Part shown: piece by piece, positions 56,201 to 63,515 of the stretch | Position numbering within the stretch: position 1 is the first letter of the stretch | Layout of the letters: every line of letters begins with the position of its first letter | Source of the DNA: Streptomyces alboflavus | GTDB lineage: Bacteria; Actinomycetota; Actinomycetes; Streptomycetales; Streptomycetaceae | Assembly (NCBI RefSeq): GCF_000716675.1 | Contig: NZ_JNXT01000002.1 | Span: 186,001-250,000, forward strand | DNA: 64,000 nt | Direction: 5' to 3' | Program-made: the position numbers and the translations under genes | Notes under the pieces: generated by a model | Told to the model about the DNA's origin: nothing | Databases searched by the model: none | The model's input: only the letters and a program-made list of their open reading frames with translations

Positions 56201-56276
56201 GACGGCCGGCGCCATCCGGTTGCAGGACCACGCGAACGCGGTGCGGTACCGGAACATCTCGGTACAGCCGCTGTAG
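53223..56276 (+). CDS. Large secreted PA14/beta-propeller/CBM/DUF1080 protein
   Basis: 1017 residues. Signal peptide 1-38. PA14-like domain about 75-200 (GTYTFRLTSDDGSRLLIDNKRVIDHDG), sorbosone/glucose-dehydrogenase-like beta-propeller about 240-560 (MDWLPDGRLAVATWGG, GIGWGPDGELFATDNQG, GPDGALYAGGLG), CBM6/35-like module about 700-830 (YEAEEARLDGG, GTYDVGLRYANGPYPEAG), and a C-terminal DUF1080/3-keto-disaccharide-hydrolase domain (TLFDGADRSPWQH, NSGVYLQERYEIQILDSYG). Probably extracellular and sugar-directed, possibly oxidising or cleaving glycosides via 3-keto intermediates. A single polypeptide fusing these is notable. Confidence 0.88.
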   Translation: MSARSYRRFRTRLSLLAVGSLLAGLTGATGVTGAAWAAPAQAPAAPAADDDPSPFVELPPQEPGVTQRVYDMQQPLNKLCELKPGQTPNVDELKPVVDWKEAADFGGLADNFVSHTIANLNVPQDGTYTFRLTSDDGSRLLIDNKRVIDHDGQHGPSPKDGTVELTAGYHALLIEHFEAGGEQQVTLSWKPPGAGDFAVVPNSVLSTDKGVVRVTAPGRKECAGSTETPGDGLPLNGVHPDYRLTDLRPKGFEPQVSAMDWLPDGRLAVATWGGTDNTKGEVYLLDHVTGSTGPEKVTTKKVAEGLKEPMGLKYVDGSLYVSQKHELTRLKDDDGDDVTDAYETVATWPFGKNFHEFAFGLLYRDGFFYLNLSVAINLGGATTDPQPAKNRGTTIKVNRATGEVSYVAGGLRTPNGIGWGPDGELFATDNQGGWLPSSKLLHVKQGRFFNHHMNPDGPFDDKPVTRPVLWLPQNEIGNSPSTPILLKEGTFAGQLLFGDVTYGGVQRASLEKVGGEYQGAVFRFTQGLEAGVNRISTGPDGALYAGGLGAGGNWGQPGKLKHGLQKLTPQGDDAFDIKAMRATRTGFEMEYTKPVSQATAEKLAARYQVAQWRYVPTAAYGGPKVDEETLPVRAATLSSDRKKVTLEIPGLKSDRVVHVRSPRPFTAEGGKSLWSTEAWYTLNRIPGVKPAPQSLYEAEEARLDGGARTNNNHGAYSGSGFVDGYGTKGAATTFDVRAKKAGTYDVGLRYANGPYPEAGTKTLSVHVNGEKVRQVKLHSTGTWDKWSTRTERLKLRAGANTITYRHDEGDTGHLNLDLLSVHPQGARTTLFDGADRSPWQHTDGRTPQWPLVGDRAMEVCCGDIRTKQAFQDFKLHVEFWLPKLPPDVTGQDRANSGVYLQERYEIQILDSYGDDSPADDEAGAIYKKKAPDTNAAKPPERWQTYDITFRAARFDDSGKKTEDARVTLVWNGVKVHDNVAIDGPTGAGDPEGPTAGAIRLQDHANAVRYRNISVQPL

Positions 56277-56293
56277 GCCTCGCGGTCCACGCG

Positions 56294-56340
56294 AGCCCGG
56301 TGGCGCGTTCGGCCGTCACGGCCGAACGCGCCACCGGGCT
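56294..56340. terminator. Very long bidirectional terminator
   Basis: A 23-bp perfect inverted repeat (56294-56316 with 56318-56340) with a minimal loop, between convergent genes. Confidence 0.8.
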
Positions 56341-56935
56341 AACCGGTGTGAGGACGCTCGCCGTCGAAGCTCCAGGCGTCGACGTCCCGGTAGCGGATGG
56401 GACCCGGACCGCGGCCGAAGTTGCTGGCGACCAGGTGGAGACGCTCCGCCTGCCAAGGACGGCCGGTGAAACCGCTCAGCCCCGCTGCGGCCTCGACCGC
56501 GCACGAAGGCGTGTCGCGGCGGGCCCGGGCCAGCGTCAGATGGGGCCGCAGCGGCCGCTCCGCGAAGCTGATGCCGCACTCCTTGACCACGGCACGCACG
56601 TCGGCGGCGAGCAGCCGCAACTCGTCGAGGTCGCCCCCGATGCCGCTCCACAGCACCCGCTCGTCGAAGTGCCCGCCCCCGCGCAGCGCCAGGGTGAGCG
56701 GGCGGCGGGCCGCCGCGAGGTCCGCAAGCGGCGGCCGCAGCACCGGAATCGCCGTGGGCGGGACCTCCCCGAGGAACGCCAGGGTGATGTGCCAGTCCTC
56801 GATGCGGTTCCAGCGCATCCGCGGGTGCGCGCGGTAGGCGGGACCGAGTTCCCTGGCCAGTTCCTGCTTCGCGTCGTCGGGCGGGGAGAGCGCGATGAAC
56901 ACACGCACGGTCTCGGGTTGAATCTCTGGGTTCAC
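56339..56935 (-). CDS. thpR: RNA 2',3'-cyclic phosphodiesterase / 2'-5' RNA ligase family
   Basis: 198 residues. The two HxTx motifs that define the 2H phosphoesterase fold are present: HITLAFLG and HLTLARAR, in a protein of the usual length; VRVFIALSPPDDAK begins the fold. ThpR-type enzymes open RNA 2',3'-cyclic phosphates. The start is uncertain: GTG 56935 used, GTG 56911 would begin exactly at the family N-terminus. Divergent from the NUDIX gene. Confidence 0.88.
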   Translation of the reverse strand: MNPEIQPETVRVFIALSPPDDAKQELARELGPAYRAHPRMRWNRIEDWHITLAFLGEVPPTAIPVLRPPLADLAAARRPLTLALRGGGHFDERVLWSGIGGDLDELRLLAADVRAVVKECGISFAERPLRPHLTLARARRDTPSCAVEAAAGLSGFTGRPWQAERLHLVASNFGRGPGPIRYRDVDAWSFDGERPHTG

Positions 56936-57074
56936 AGGGAGTTCGTACCGCACCTGGGTGACACGGCCGCTGTCGGCCCTGCCCCGACGCCTGAGCGAGC
57001 CGCGTCCCACCCCGCTCCGGTGCCGACGCGGGCGTAAGGTCCGGTGCCATGCAGCCCCCACTCCACCCGCCGTC

Positions 57075-57542
57075 ATGACCGGCCGCCGCAGCGCAGGACT
57101 GCTCCTCCACCGCTGCCCGGGCCCGGCGCCCGAGGTGCTCGTCGGCCACATGGGCGGACCGTTCTGGGCGCGCCGTGACCGGGCGGCCTGGTCGATTCCC
57201 AAAGGTGAGTACGGCGACGACGAGGAGCCGTTGGCCGCGGCGGTGCGCGAGTTCGAGGAGGAGCTGGGCCTGCCCGCCCCCGCCGGGCCCTATCTGCCGC
57301 TCGGCGAGGTGCGGCAGGCGGGCGGCAAGACCGTGACCGTCTGGGCCGTCGAGGCCGACCTCGATCCGGAGGCGGTGGTCCCGGGCACGTTCCGGATGGA
57401 GTGGCCGCGCGGGTCGGGCCGCGTCCAGGAGTTCCCGGAGCTCGACCGGGTGGCGTGGCTGCCGCTTGACCGGGCGGAGGAGAAGCTCGTGGCGGGGCAG
57501 CGGGTGTTCTTGGAGAGGCTGGCCGCGCTGCTGATGGTGTGA
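57075..57542 (+). CDS. NUDIX hydrolase
   Basis: 155 residues. Canonical Nudix box GEYGDDEEPLAAAVREFEEELGL with all conserved acidic residues, preceded by WSIPKG. This subgroup also occurs in fused NUDIX-phosphatase proteins in actinobacteria. Substrate unknown. ATG 57075 directly precedes the first beta strand (RRSAGLLLHR). Confidence 0.9.
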   Translation: MTGRRSAGLLLHRCPGPAPEVLVGHMGGPFWARRDRAAWSIPKGEYGDDEEPLAAAVREFEEELGLPAPAGPYLPLGEVRQAGGKTVTVWAVEADLDPEAVVPGTFRMEWPRGSGRVQEFPELDRVAWLPLDRAEEKLVAGQRVFLERLAALLMV

Positions 57543-57629
57543 CCTGAGCACCGATGAATCTCGTGATCCGCAGCGGTCCTTGTCTCCAGTGGGCGTGCCG
57601 GTAGCCAGTCACGCCGCACATCACCGTCG

Positions 57630-57665
57630 AACGAGTAGCCGCGAAGCAACGAGTAGCCGCGAAGC
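57630..57665. repeat. Perfect 18-bp tandem duplication
   Basis: AACGAGTAGCCGCGAAGC at 57630-57647 and 57648-57665, immediately before the ribosome-binding site of the monooxygenase gene. Confidence 0.85.
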
Positions 57666-57675
57666 GAGGAGTGCC

Positions 57676-57960
57676 GTGATCATCATTGCCGGGAAGTTGT
57701 GGGTGGACACTGCTGACCGTGACGTGTATCTGGCCGGATGCTCGAAGGTCGTCGAGCAGGCCCGTGCCACCGCCGGTTGCCTTGATTTCGCCCTGACGGC
57801 CGACCTGATCGAGCCGGACCGCATCAATGTGTACGAGCGCTGGGAGACGGACGAGGCTCTCGCCCGCTTCCGTGGCGCGGGTCCGGAACCCGAGCAGTCG
57901 GCTCGGATCCGTGACGCGGAGGTGAGCAAGTACCGGATCTCCGGCGTCGAGGCGCCGTAG
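57676..57960 (+). CDS. Antibiotic-biosynthesis-monooxygenase (ABM) domain protein
   Basis: 94 residues, one ferredoxin-like ABM domain: IIIAGKLWVDTADRDVYLAG, AGCLDFALTADL, INVYERWETDEAL. Includes monooxygenases of the ActVA-Orf6/YgiN kind that act without cofactor, or heme-degrading relatives. GTG 57676 has GAGGAG 6 nt upstream. Stands alone. Confidence 0.88.
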   Translation: MIIIAGKLWVDTADRDVYLAGCSKVVEQARATAGCLDFALTADLIEPDRINVYERWETDEALARFRGAGPEPEQSARIRDAEVSKYRISGVEAP

Positions 57961-57987
57961 GTCCTGGGTCTGTCCGTCACGATCGGC

Positions 57988-58704
57988 CTAGGCGGGGTCG
58001 CGCGTGTCCCCGGCGTGGGCGAGGGCGCTGGGCGTGCGGCGGCCGACGATCGCCGGGGCCTCCTGGACGAGCGCGTCGTCGGTGAGCGCCTCGACCATGA
58101 ACAGGGCGAAGTCCACCCGGCGGGTCAGATCGCTGGCCAGTACCGGGTCGCCGACGTGTCGGCTCCACACGGGCAGGCCCTGACTCTCGCCCTCCTCCAG
58201 GGAGCTGCCGCGCACCACGGTCCAGCGGGTGTCGCTGGCGAACACCCGGCGGCACGCCTCCACCTGGTCGTCGATCTCGACGGCACGCACGAGCTTGCCG
58301 AGGAAGGTGGCGACCCGGACGCCCAGCGTGAACTTCCGGGAGTACCGGTCCTTGCCGTCGCGCGTGATGTGCCAGCCGCAGGAGAAGACCAGGCGCGCAC
58401 CCGGCCGCGCGTGGTCGAGGACCGCCTGCGCCGTCCCCGACGCGTACTGCCGCACACCCCAGGGCACGAGGACCGTCAGGACCCCGTCGCACCCGGCGAC
58501 CGCCCGCCGGATCACCTCCGGGTCGTTCGTGGGCCCGGGGACGACGGTGATGCGGCCCTCCAGCGCGGCCAGCTTCGGCACGCTGCGCTCCCGGCACACG
58601 CCGACCACCTCGTAGCCACGCTCCAGCGCGTGCCGGACCATGTACTGCCCGAGCTTCCCCGAAGCCCCGATGACGCAGATCTTCCGCACGTGATCCGTAC
58701 CCAT
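57988..58704 (-). CDS. NAD(P)H-binding (NmrA-like) protein
   Basis: 238 residues. N-terminal ICVIGASGKLGQYMVRHALERG is an extended-SDR/NmrA dinucleotide motif; VVPGPTNDPEVIRRAVAGCDGV and VVRGSSLEEGE are typical. No catalytic YxxxK, so perhaps a redox sensor or reductase with unknown substrate. Divergent from a TetR regulator with two palindromes between them, so likely its target. Confidence 0.87.
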   Translation of the reverse strand: MGTDHVRKICVIGASGKLGQYMVRHALERGYEVVGVCRERSVPKLAALEGRITVVPGPTNDPEVIRRAVAGCDGVLTVLVPWGVRQYASGTAQAVLDHARPGARLVFSCGWHITRDGKDRYSRKFTLGVRVATFLGKLVRAVEIDDQVEACRRVFASDTRWTVVRGSSLEEGESQGLPVWSRHVGDPVLASDLTRRVDFALFMVEALTDDALVQEAPAIVGRRTPSALAHAGDTRDPA

Positions 58705-58730
58705 GGCCCAGCCCCTCGCCGGAATGCGTA

Positions 58731-58768
58731 CCTTATGTTGTAAGGCAAGCTAGCCTTATGCTGTAAGG
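58731..58768. promoter_or_regulatory. Duplicated TetR-type operator CCTTA-N5-TAAGG
   Basis: CCTTATGTTGTAAGG (58731-58745) and CCTTATGCTGTAAGG (58754-58768), 23 bp apart, each a perfect 5-bp inverted repeat, between the divergent NmrA-like and TetR starts. Confidence 0.7.
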
Positions 58769-58797
58769 CAGTCAAGGGAAGCGATCGGGAGGTACGC

Positions 58798-59481
58798 ATG
58801 CCTGAGCCGGGCAAGGGGCGGCGCGGGACTCGGGCGCGCCTGCCGCTGAGCCGCGAGCGCGTGATCCGTACGGCGGTGGCGATCGCGGACGAGAAGGGCT
58901 CGGCGGCGCTCACCATGCGGGCCATCGCCGCACCGCTGGGCGTCGAGGCGATGTCGCTCTACCACCACGTCGCGGGGCGGGAGGACGTCCTCGACGGCAT
59001 GGTGGACGCGGTGTTCGGCGAGATCGACCTGCCCCCGGACGGCATGGACTGGAAGAGTGCCATGCGCCACCGCGCGGAGTCCGCCCGCACCGCGCTCCGG
59101 CGCCACCCCTGGGCCGTCGCCCTGATGGACTCCCGGTCCCGGCCCGGCCCCGCGACCCTGCGCCACCACGACGCCGTCATCGGCGCGTTGCGCGCCGGAG
59201 GGTTCTCCGTCGCCATGACGGCGCACGCCTTCTCCCTGATCGACAGCTACCTGTACGGCTTCGTGATCCAGGAGTTGAGCCTGCCGTTCAGCGGCTCGGC
59301 GGAACTGGGCGAGGTCGCGGGCGCCATCCTCGACGAGATGGCCGCCGACGCCTACCCTCACCTCACCGAGCTGGCCACCGAGCACGCCCTCAAGCCCGGA
59401 TACGACTACGCCGACGAGTTCGCCTTCGGCCTCACCCTCATCCTGGACGCCCTGCACCCCGACGAGAGCGCGAGAACCTAG
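58798..59481 (+). CDS. TetR family transcriptional regulator (TetR_C-like)
   Basis: 227 residues. HTH LSRERVIRTAVAIADEKGSAALTMRAIAAPLGVEAMSLYHHVAGREDVL, which is strongly like the tetracycline-repressor class, and a C-terminal domain with SLIDSYLYGFVIQEL. ATG 58798 is 30 bp from the second palindrome. Likely represses itself and the NmrA-like gene. Confidence 0.93.
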   Translation: MPEPGKGRRGTRARLPLSRERVIRTAVAIADEKGSAALTMRAIAAPLGVEAMSLYHHVAGREDVLDGMVDAVFGEIDLPPDGMDWKSAMRHRAESARTALRRHPWAVALMDSRSRPGPATLRHHDAVIGALRAGGFSVAMTAHAFSLIDSYLYGFVIQELSLPFSGSAELGEVAGAILDEMAADAYPHLTELATEHALKPGYDYADEFAFGLTLILDALHPDESART

Positions 59482-59555
59482 CTTCGCGAGCGCCGGCCTC
59501 CGGACCTTTCACCGGCTCTGGGAGGCGTACGGCGGGCGGCGATAGTCTGCGCCGC

Positions 59556-60347
59556 ATGATCAACTCGTATGTGGATGCTGCGGATGTCGAGGTCGCGACA
59601 GCCGGGGCGAGCGCCGGTGCGGACGTGGTGCGCACCCTGTACGGCCGGCGGCTCTCCCGGATCGACAAGGGCGAGGGGGACTTCGCGACCGCCGCCGACG
59701 TGCAGGCGGAGCAGGCGATCCTCGACCTCATCCGCGCCGCGCGGCCCGAGGACGCGGTGCTCGGCGAGGAGGGCGGGCAGCACGGCGCCGCCGACGCCGC
59801 GCGCCGGTGGCTGGTGGACCCCCTGTGCGGCACGTTGAACTACGCCGTCGGCAACATGCTCGTCGCCGTCAATGTGGCGTTGCGCGACGGAGCGGCGGCC
59901 GTGGCCGACCCGTTCAGCGGCGAGGTGTTCTGCACCGACGGCACGTCGGCCTGGGTGCGGCAGGACGGTGTCGACACCCCGCTGGCGCCCACGCCCGCCA
60001 CCCGGTTGGTGGACGTCAACCTGGACCCGCCGTTCCCGAGCGCCCCCGGGTTCCGGGCCGTCGACCTGCTGGCCCGCCCCGACTTCGGCGGGCGGTTCCG
60101 GCCGCGGGTCGTGTCCACGACGCTGGCACTGGCGTGGGTCGCGGCGGGCAAGCGGGCCGCGTACGTCACCGACGGCGGCGACCTGTCGGGGAGCGTGCAC
60201 TTCGCGGCCGGTATCGCCCTGTGCCGGGCCGCGGGCTGCGTCGTCACCGGGGTCGACGGCGGTCCGGTCGGGCAAGGGGGCCGCGGCCTCGTGGCGGCGG
60301 CGGACGCCGAGACCCATGGGCTGCTGATGTCGATGATCCGCGGCTGA
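59556..60347 (+). CDS. Inositol-monophosphatase-fold protein with altered active site
   Basis: 263 residues. IMPase fold with DFATAADVQAEQ, GEEGGQ (acidic metal ligands) and WLVDPLCGTLNYAVG, where the second Asp of the DPxDGT motif is Cys91. The later WDxAAG motif reads VHFAAG, so its Asp is His215. Both residues normally bind metal. Either an inactive homologue or one with changed chemistry. It stands alone after the TetR gene. Confidence 0.85.
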   Translation: MINSYVDAADVEVATAGASAGADVVRTLYGRRLSRIDKGEGDFATAADVQAEQAILDLIRAARPEDAVLGEEGGQHGAADAARRWLVDPLCGTLNYAVGNMLVAVNVALRDGAAAVADPFSGEVFCTDGTSAWVRQDGVDTPLAPTPATRLVDVNLDPPFPSAPGFRAVDLLARPDFGGRFRPRVVSTTLALAWVAAGKRAAYVTDGGDLSGSVHFAAGIALCRAAGCVVTGVDGGPVGQGGRGLVAAADAETHGLLMSMIRG

Positions 60348-60557
60348 GGCGGACGCCGGACGTCTCGGCGCCGCCCGGCGATCGTCGCCTCGATGCCGGT
60401 GAGCGCGGCGGCGCTGCTTGCGAACGGGTGCTGACGCGATCGGGGTGGCTGTGCGGCTGCCGCACGCCGCCCGTCAAGGAGGGCCCGGGCCTGTCCTCGA
60501 CGAGCGGCACGCGGGCCGATCTCAGCTACCGCCCGCTGCCGCTCGGACGGCCCGGCC

Positions 60558-61298
60558 TCACTTCAGATGCCGGTTGAAGAACTGGCCCGCGGCGTCCCCC
60601 GCGAACCGCGGGACGCCGGTGTGCCCGCCCATGTTGGCGTTGAGGGTCTTCTCCTTGGAACCGAAGGCGTCGAACAGGTCAAGGGCCGCCTGCCGGTCGT
60701 TGCCTTCGTCGTCCCACTGCAGCAGGACGTGCAGCGGAATGGTGACCCGGCGGGCCTCCTCGAACATGGCGCGGGGGATGAAACTTCCCGCGAACAGAAC
60801 GGCGGCCGAGAGGCGCGGCTCGACCACCGCGAGGCGGGTCCCGATGGAGATCACTCCGCCCGAGTACCCGACCGGGCCGCCGATCTCGGGCAGCGAGAGG
60901 AGGGCGTCGAGGGCGGCCTGCCATTCGGGTACCGCCCGCTCGACCAGGGGGAGGATGAGCGCGTCGATGATCTCGTCGCCGACCGGCTCGCCGGCCCGCA
61001 TCGCCCGGCGCAGGTCGGCGACGGCCTGTTCGGCGGCGGGCCAACGGGGCCGGTCGCCGCTTCCGGGAAGCTCGATGGTGGCCGTGGCGAAGCCGTCGGC
61101 CGCGCAGTGCAGGGCCCGGGCCGCCAGTCGGGGGTACACCGTGCGCAGCCCGAGCGGAGGAGGGCTGAGCAGGATCAGCGGCGCCGGTGCGGATGTGGAC
61201 GCGGATCCCGGTGTCCACAGGATGCCGGGGATCTCGCCGAGGGTGAATTCGCGTTCGAGGACGCCGTCGTCGAGGCGCTGCTCGGAGGTGAAGTGCAC
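60558..61298 (-). CDS. Alpha/beta hydrolase (dienelactone-hydrolase-like)
   Basis: 246 residues. PGILWTPGSASTSAPAPLILLSPPP, nucleophile in GPVGYSGGVISIG, Asp near LLQWDDEGND and His in MGGHTGVPRF; the layout fits dienelactone-hydrolase/acylpeptidase-like cytoplasmic esterases. GTG 61298 with AAAGG 8 nt upstream. A possible 25-residue ORF precedes it by 20 bp. Confidence 0.87.
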   Translation of the reverse strand: MHFTSEQRLDDGVLEREFTLGEIPGILWTPGSASTSAPAPLILLSPPPLGLRTVYPRLAARALHCAADGFATATIELPGSGDRPRWPAAEQAVADLRRAMRAGEPVGDEIIDALILPLVERAVPEWQAALDALLSLPEIGGPVGYSGGVISIGTRLAVVEPRLSAAVLFAGSFIPRAMFEEARRVTIPLHVLLQWDDEGNDRQAALDLFDAFGSKEKTLNANMGGHTGVPRFAGDAAGQFFNRHLK

Positions 61299-61318
61299 GG
61301 TCGTGCCTTTCGGGAGGC

Positions 61319-61396
61319 TCAGAAACGGCGCTCCCGGACGACCTGTCGCCCGACCGTGACCCCGGAGGGGAGCACCCATGTCGATTCTGCGTTCAC
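61319..61396 (-). CDS. Possible 25-residue leader peptide upstream of hydrolase
   Basis: GTG at 61396 with a perfect AGGAGGT (61404-61410) 7 nt upstream encodes a peptide starting NAESTWVLPSG and ending VVRERRF, stop 20 bp before the hydrolase start. Ribosome-binding quality is far better than for most genes here. Function unknown. Confidence 0.4.
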   Translation of the reverse strand: MNAESTWVLPSGVTVGRQVVRERRF

Positions 61397-61584
61397 GGGT
61401 ACCACCTCCTCGTTCTCTCGCACGGCCTCCCGGAAGGTAGCAGCGGTCGCCGTGGCCCGCCAACGGGTTTTCGGCGGCGACTGTACGGCGAGCCAGGACT
61501 CCCTGTGCCTGGCGACGGCCAGACGCAGGACCGGCTGGATCAGGGTGGTCCGATACGGAGGTGCGCGTCGTAGGCTCGTGCGCC

Positions 61585-63102
61585 ATGGGTGAACCCTCGT
61601 GCGTCCTGGGGATGAGTCCGCGCGTCCTGGGCGGGCGCCGCACGCACCGCCTGGGCCTGATGGCCCTGGTCGTGTTGATCGTCGGCGCGCTGCTGGGCGC
61701 GGGCATGGCACCAAAAGCCCCGGACAGGGCGGACGGGCACGGTGATTCACCTCGCGTGACGCGCAAGGGAGAGGGAGCCGCGGTCCGGACAGCCGACGGC
61801 ATCCCCCGCCTCACCGACGACCGCGGCCGCACTCTCACCCTCCGCGGCTGGAACGTCGAGGACAAGCAGCACACCGGTGATGACGCCCTCAGCGCCATCA
61901 CCGAACGGCACTTCGCCGATCTGCGCGCCCGCGGCTTCAACTTCGCCCGCCTCCTTGTCTTCTGGGACGACCTGGAGCCGCGGCGCGGCCAGTACAGCGA
62001 GTCGTACCTGCGCAAGATCCGGCGGATCCTCGGCTGGGCGCACCGGCACGGGATCCACGTCGTCATCGACGCCCACCAGGACGTGTTCGGGCCCGCGTTC
62101 GGCCACCGCGGCATCCCGGAGTGGGCGACCCGCACCGACGGTCTGCCCTTCACCCCGCACCCCGACGACTGGTTCTCCGAGTACTTCGAGCCCGCCGTCC
62201 AGCGCGCCTTCACCCACCTCTACGAGGACGCGGACCTGCGGCGCGCCCAGGAACGCATGTGGCGCCTGCTGGCCGACCGCTTCGGCACGCACCCCGCGGT
62301 CCTCGGCTACGACTTGATCAACGAGCCGATGGGGGAGCTGCGTGCGGGCGAGGACCTGGCGAGTGCCGCCCGCCGCATCGAGGCCACGCACCTCACCCCG
62401 ATGTACAACCGCCTCGCCGACGCGATCCGCACCCGGGACCGCTCGAACTGGCTGTTCGTCGAGCCGACCCCGATCGTCGGCGAAGGCGTGCCCACCGGCC
62501 TCGGCCGCGTCCACGACCAACGGGTGGTGTACGCCCCGCACTTCTACAACACCGCCATGGAGGCGGGCGCCGACTACGACCCCGCCGCGGGCTGGATCAC
62601 GGCGTACGAGAACGCCGTCACCGCCTACCCCCGCGAGCAGTCGATCCCGGTCGTCGTGGGGGAGTGGGGCCCGCTCAACAGCGGCCTGCCGAACATGCGC
62701 CGCTTCCACGACGAAGCGCTCGCCTCCTTCACCCGCTACTCGTCGGGGTGGGCGGCCTACGTCTGGTGCTACGGCGGCGGCTACTGCGCCCTCGACCCCG
62801 AAGGACGCTTCCGTACGAACAAGGAGCGCACCGCCACGCCGTACGCCCCCGCGGTCGCGGGCACCGTGCGGGCCGAGGGCCACGACACGGAACGCGGCAC
62901 GTACCGCCTCGCCTATCGGGCGGCCGAGCGGCCGGGCGTCAGTGTGCTGTCCCTGCCGCCGAGCACCACCGGCTGGCGGATCACGGTGTCGGGCCGCGAG
63001 GCGTGGGTCAGCGCGCGGAACGTGCCGCCCGGGCGGGCGCGGCAGGTGTGGGTGGGGGCGCCCGGCGGTACCGACGTGGTCGTGACGGTACGGCCGGGCT
63101 GA
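61585..63102 (+). CDS. GH5 endoglycoceramidase-like glycosidase, membrane-anchored or secreted
   Basis: 505 residues. Membrane/signal helix LGLMALVVLIVGALLGAGMA about 25-50. Catalytic barrel: LRGWNVEDKQH, FNFARLLVFWDDLEP, VVIDAHQDVFGPAF, acid/base Glu in YDLINEPMG and nucleophile in VVVGEWGPLNSG, matching endoglycoceramidases that release the glycan from glycosphingolipids. A C-terminal beta domain about 420-505 follows. ATG 61585 chosen; ATG 61612 possible. Confidence 0.88.
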   Translation: MGEPSCVLGMSPRVLGGRRTHRLGLMALVVLIVGALLGAGMAPKAPDRADGHGDSPRVTRKGEGAAVRTADGIPRLTDDRGRTLTLRGWNVEDKQHTGDDALSAITERHFADLRARGFNFARLLVFWDDLEPRRGQYSESYLRKIRRILGWAHRHGIHVVIDAHQDVFGPAFGHRGIPEWATRTDGLPFTPHPDDWFSEYFEPAVQRAFTHLYEDADLRRAQERMWRLLADRFGTHPAVLGYDLINEPMGELRAGEDLASAARRIEATHLTPMYNRLADAIRTRDRSNWLFVEPTPIVGEGVPTGLGRVHDQRVVYAPHFYNTAMEAGADYDPAAGWITAYENAVTAYPREQSIPVVVGEWGPLNSGLPNMRRFHDEALASFTRYSSGWAAYVWCYGGGYCALDPEGRFRTNKERTATPYAPAVAGTVRAEGHDTERGTYRLAYRAAERPGVSVLSLPPSTTGWRITVSGREAWVSARNVPPGRARQVWVGAPGGTDVVVTVRPG

Positions 63103-63193
63103 GAAGGGCGCGGCGGGAGCGGGCTCCCGGCGGTGACGCCTTCCCCCGCGCGGTGGCGCCCGCTCTCATTCTCCCGCGCGGTGGCGCCCGCTC

Positions 63194-63382
63194 TCAGTGG
63201 CGGTGGTGGTCGCGCCGGACGTGGATCGACCCCGGCAGGTTCAACGACGACGAACGCCGTCCGTCGGAGTTGATGGTGTGGTGCCCGCGCCTTCCGCCCA
63301 CCGTGATCGACCACTTGCGGCCGTTGATGTGCACGCGGACGCCCGGCAGGACCCGGAACGACTTGCGGAACGTGATGGACAT
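63194..63382 (-). CDS. DUF4236 domain small protein
   Basis: 62 residues starting ITFRKSFRVLPGVRVHINGRKWSITVGG, the DUF4236 pattern, with a His/Arg-rich tail. GAGGAG lies 7 nt before ATG 63382. Function unknown; commonly a domain at the N-terminus of phage or nuclease-linked proteins, here free-standing. Confidence 0.8.
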   Translation of the reverse strand: MSITFRKSFRVLPGVRVHINGRKWSITVGGRRGHHTINSDGRRSSSLNLPGSIHVRRDHHRH

Positions 63383-63515
63383 GGTCGACTCCTCGAACTC
63401 CCATGACCGGCCGGGGACTTGGCCCCGGGCCGGTGCATACCCCGTCCCGAACACCCTCGCGCACGCCCCCCGGCCCGAGTGACTCCCGGCCCATCCCGTA
63501 GCCAGGCCGTGACAA

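Noticed and set aside
56294..56340. Long perfect inverted repeat considered as a transposon end
   Set aside because: It lies exactly between convergent stops and has a minimal loop, so a terminator is the simpler explanation; no transposase nearby.
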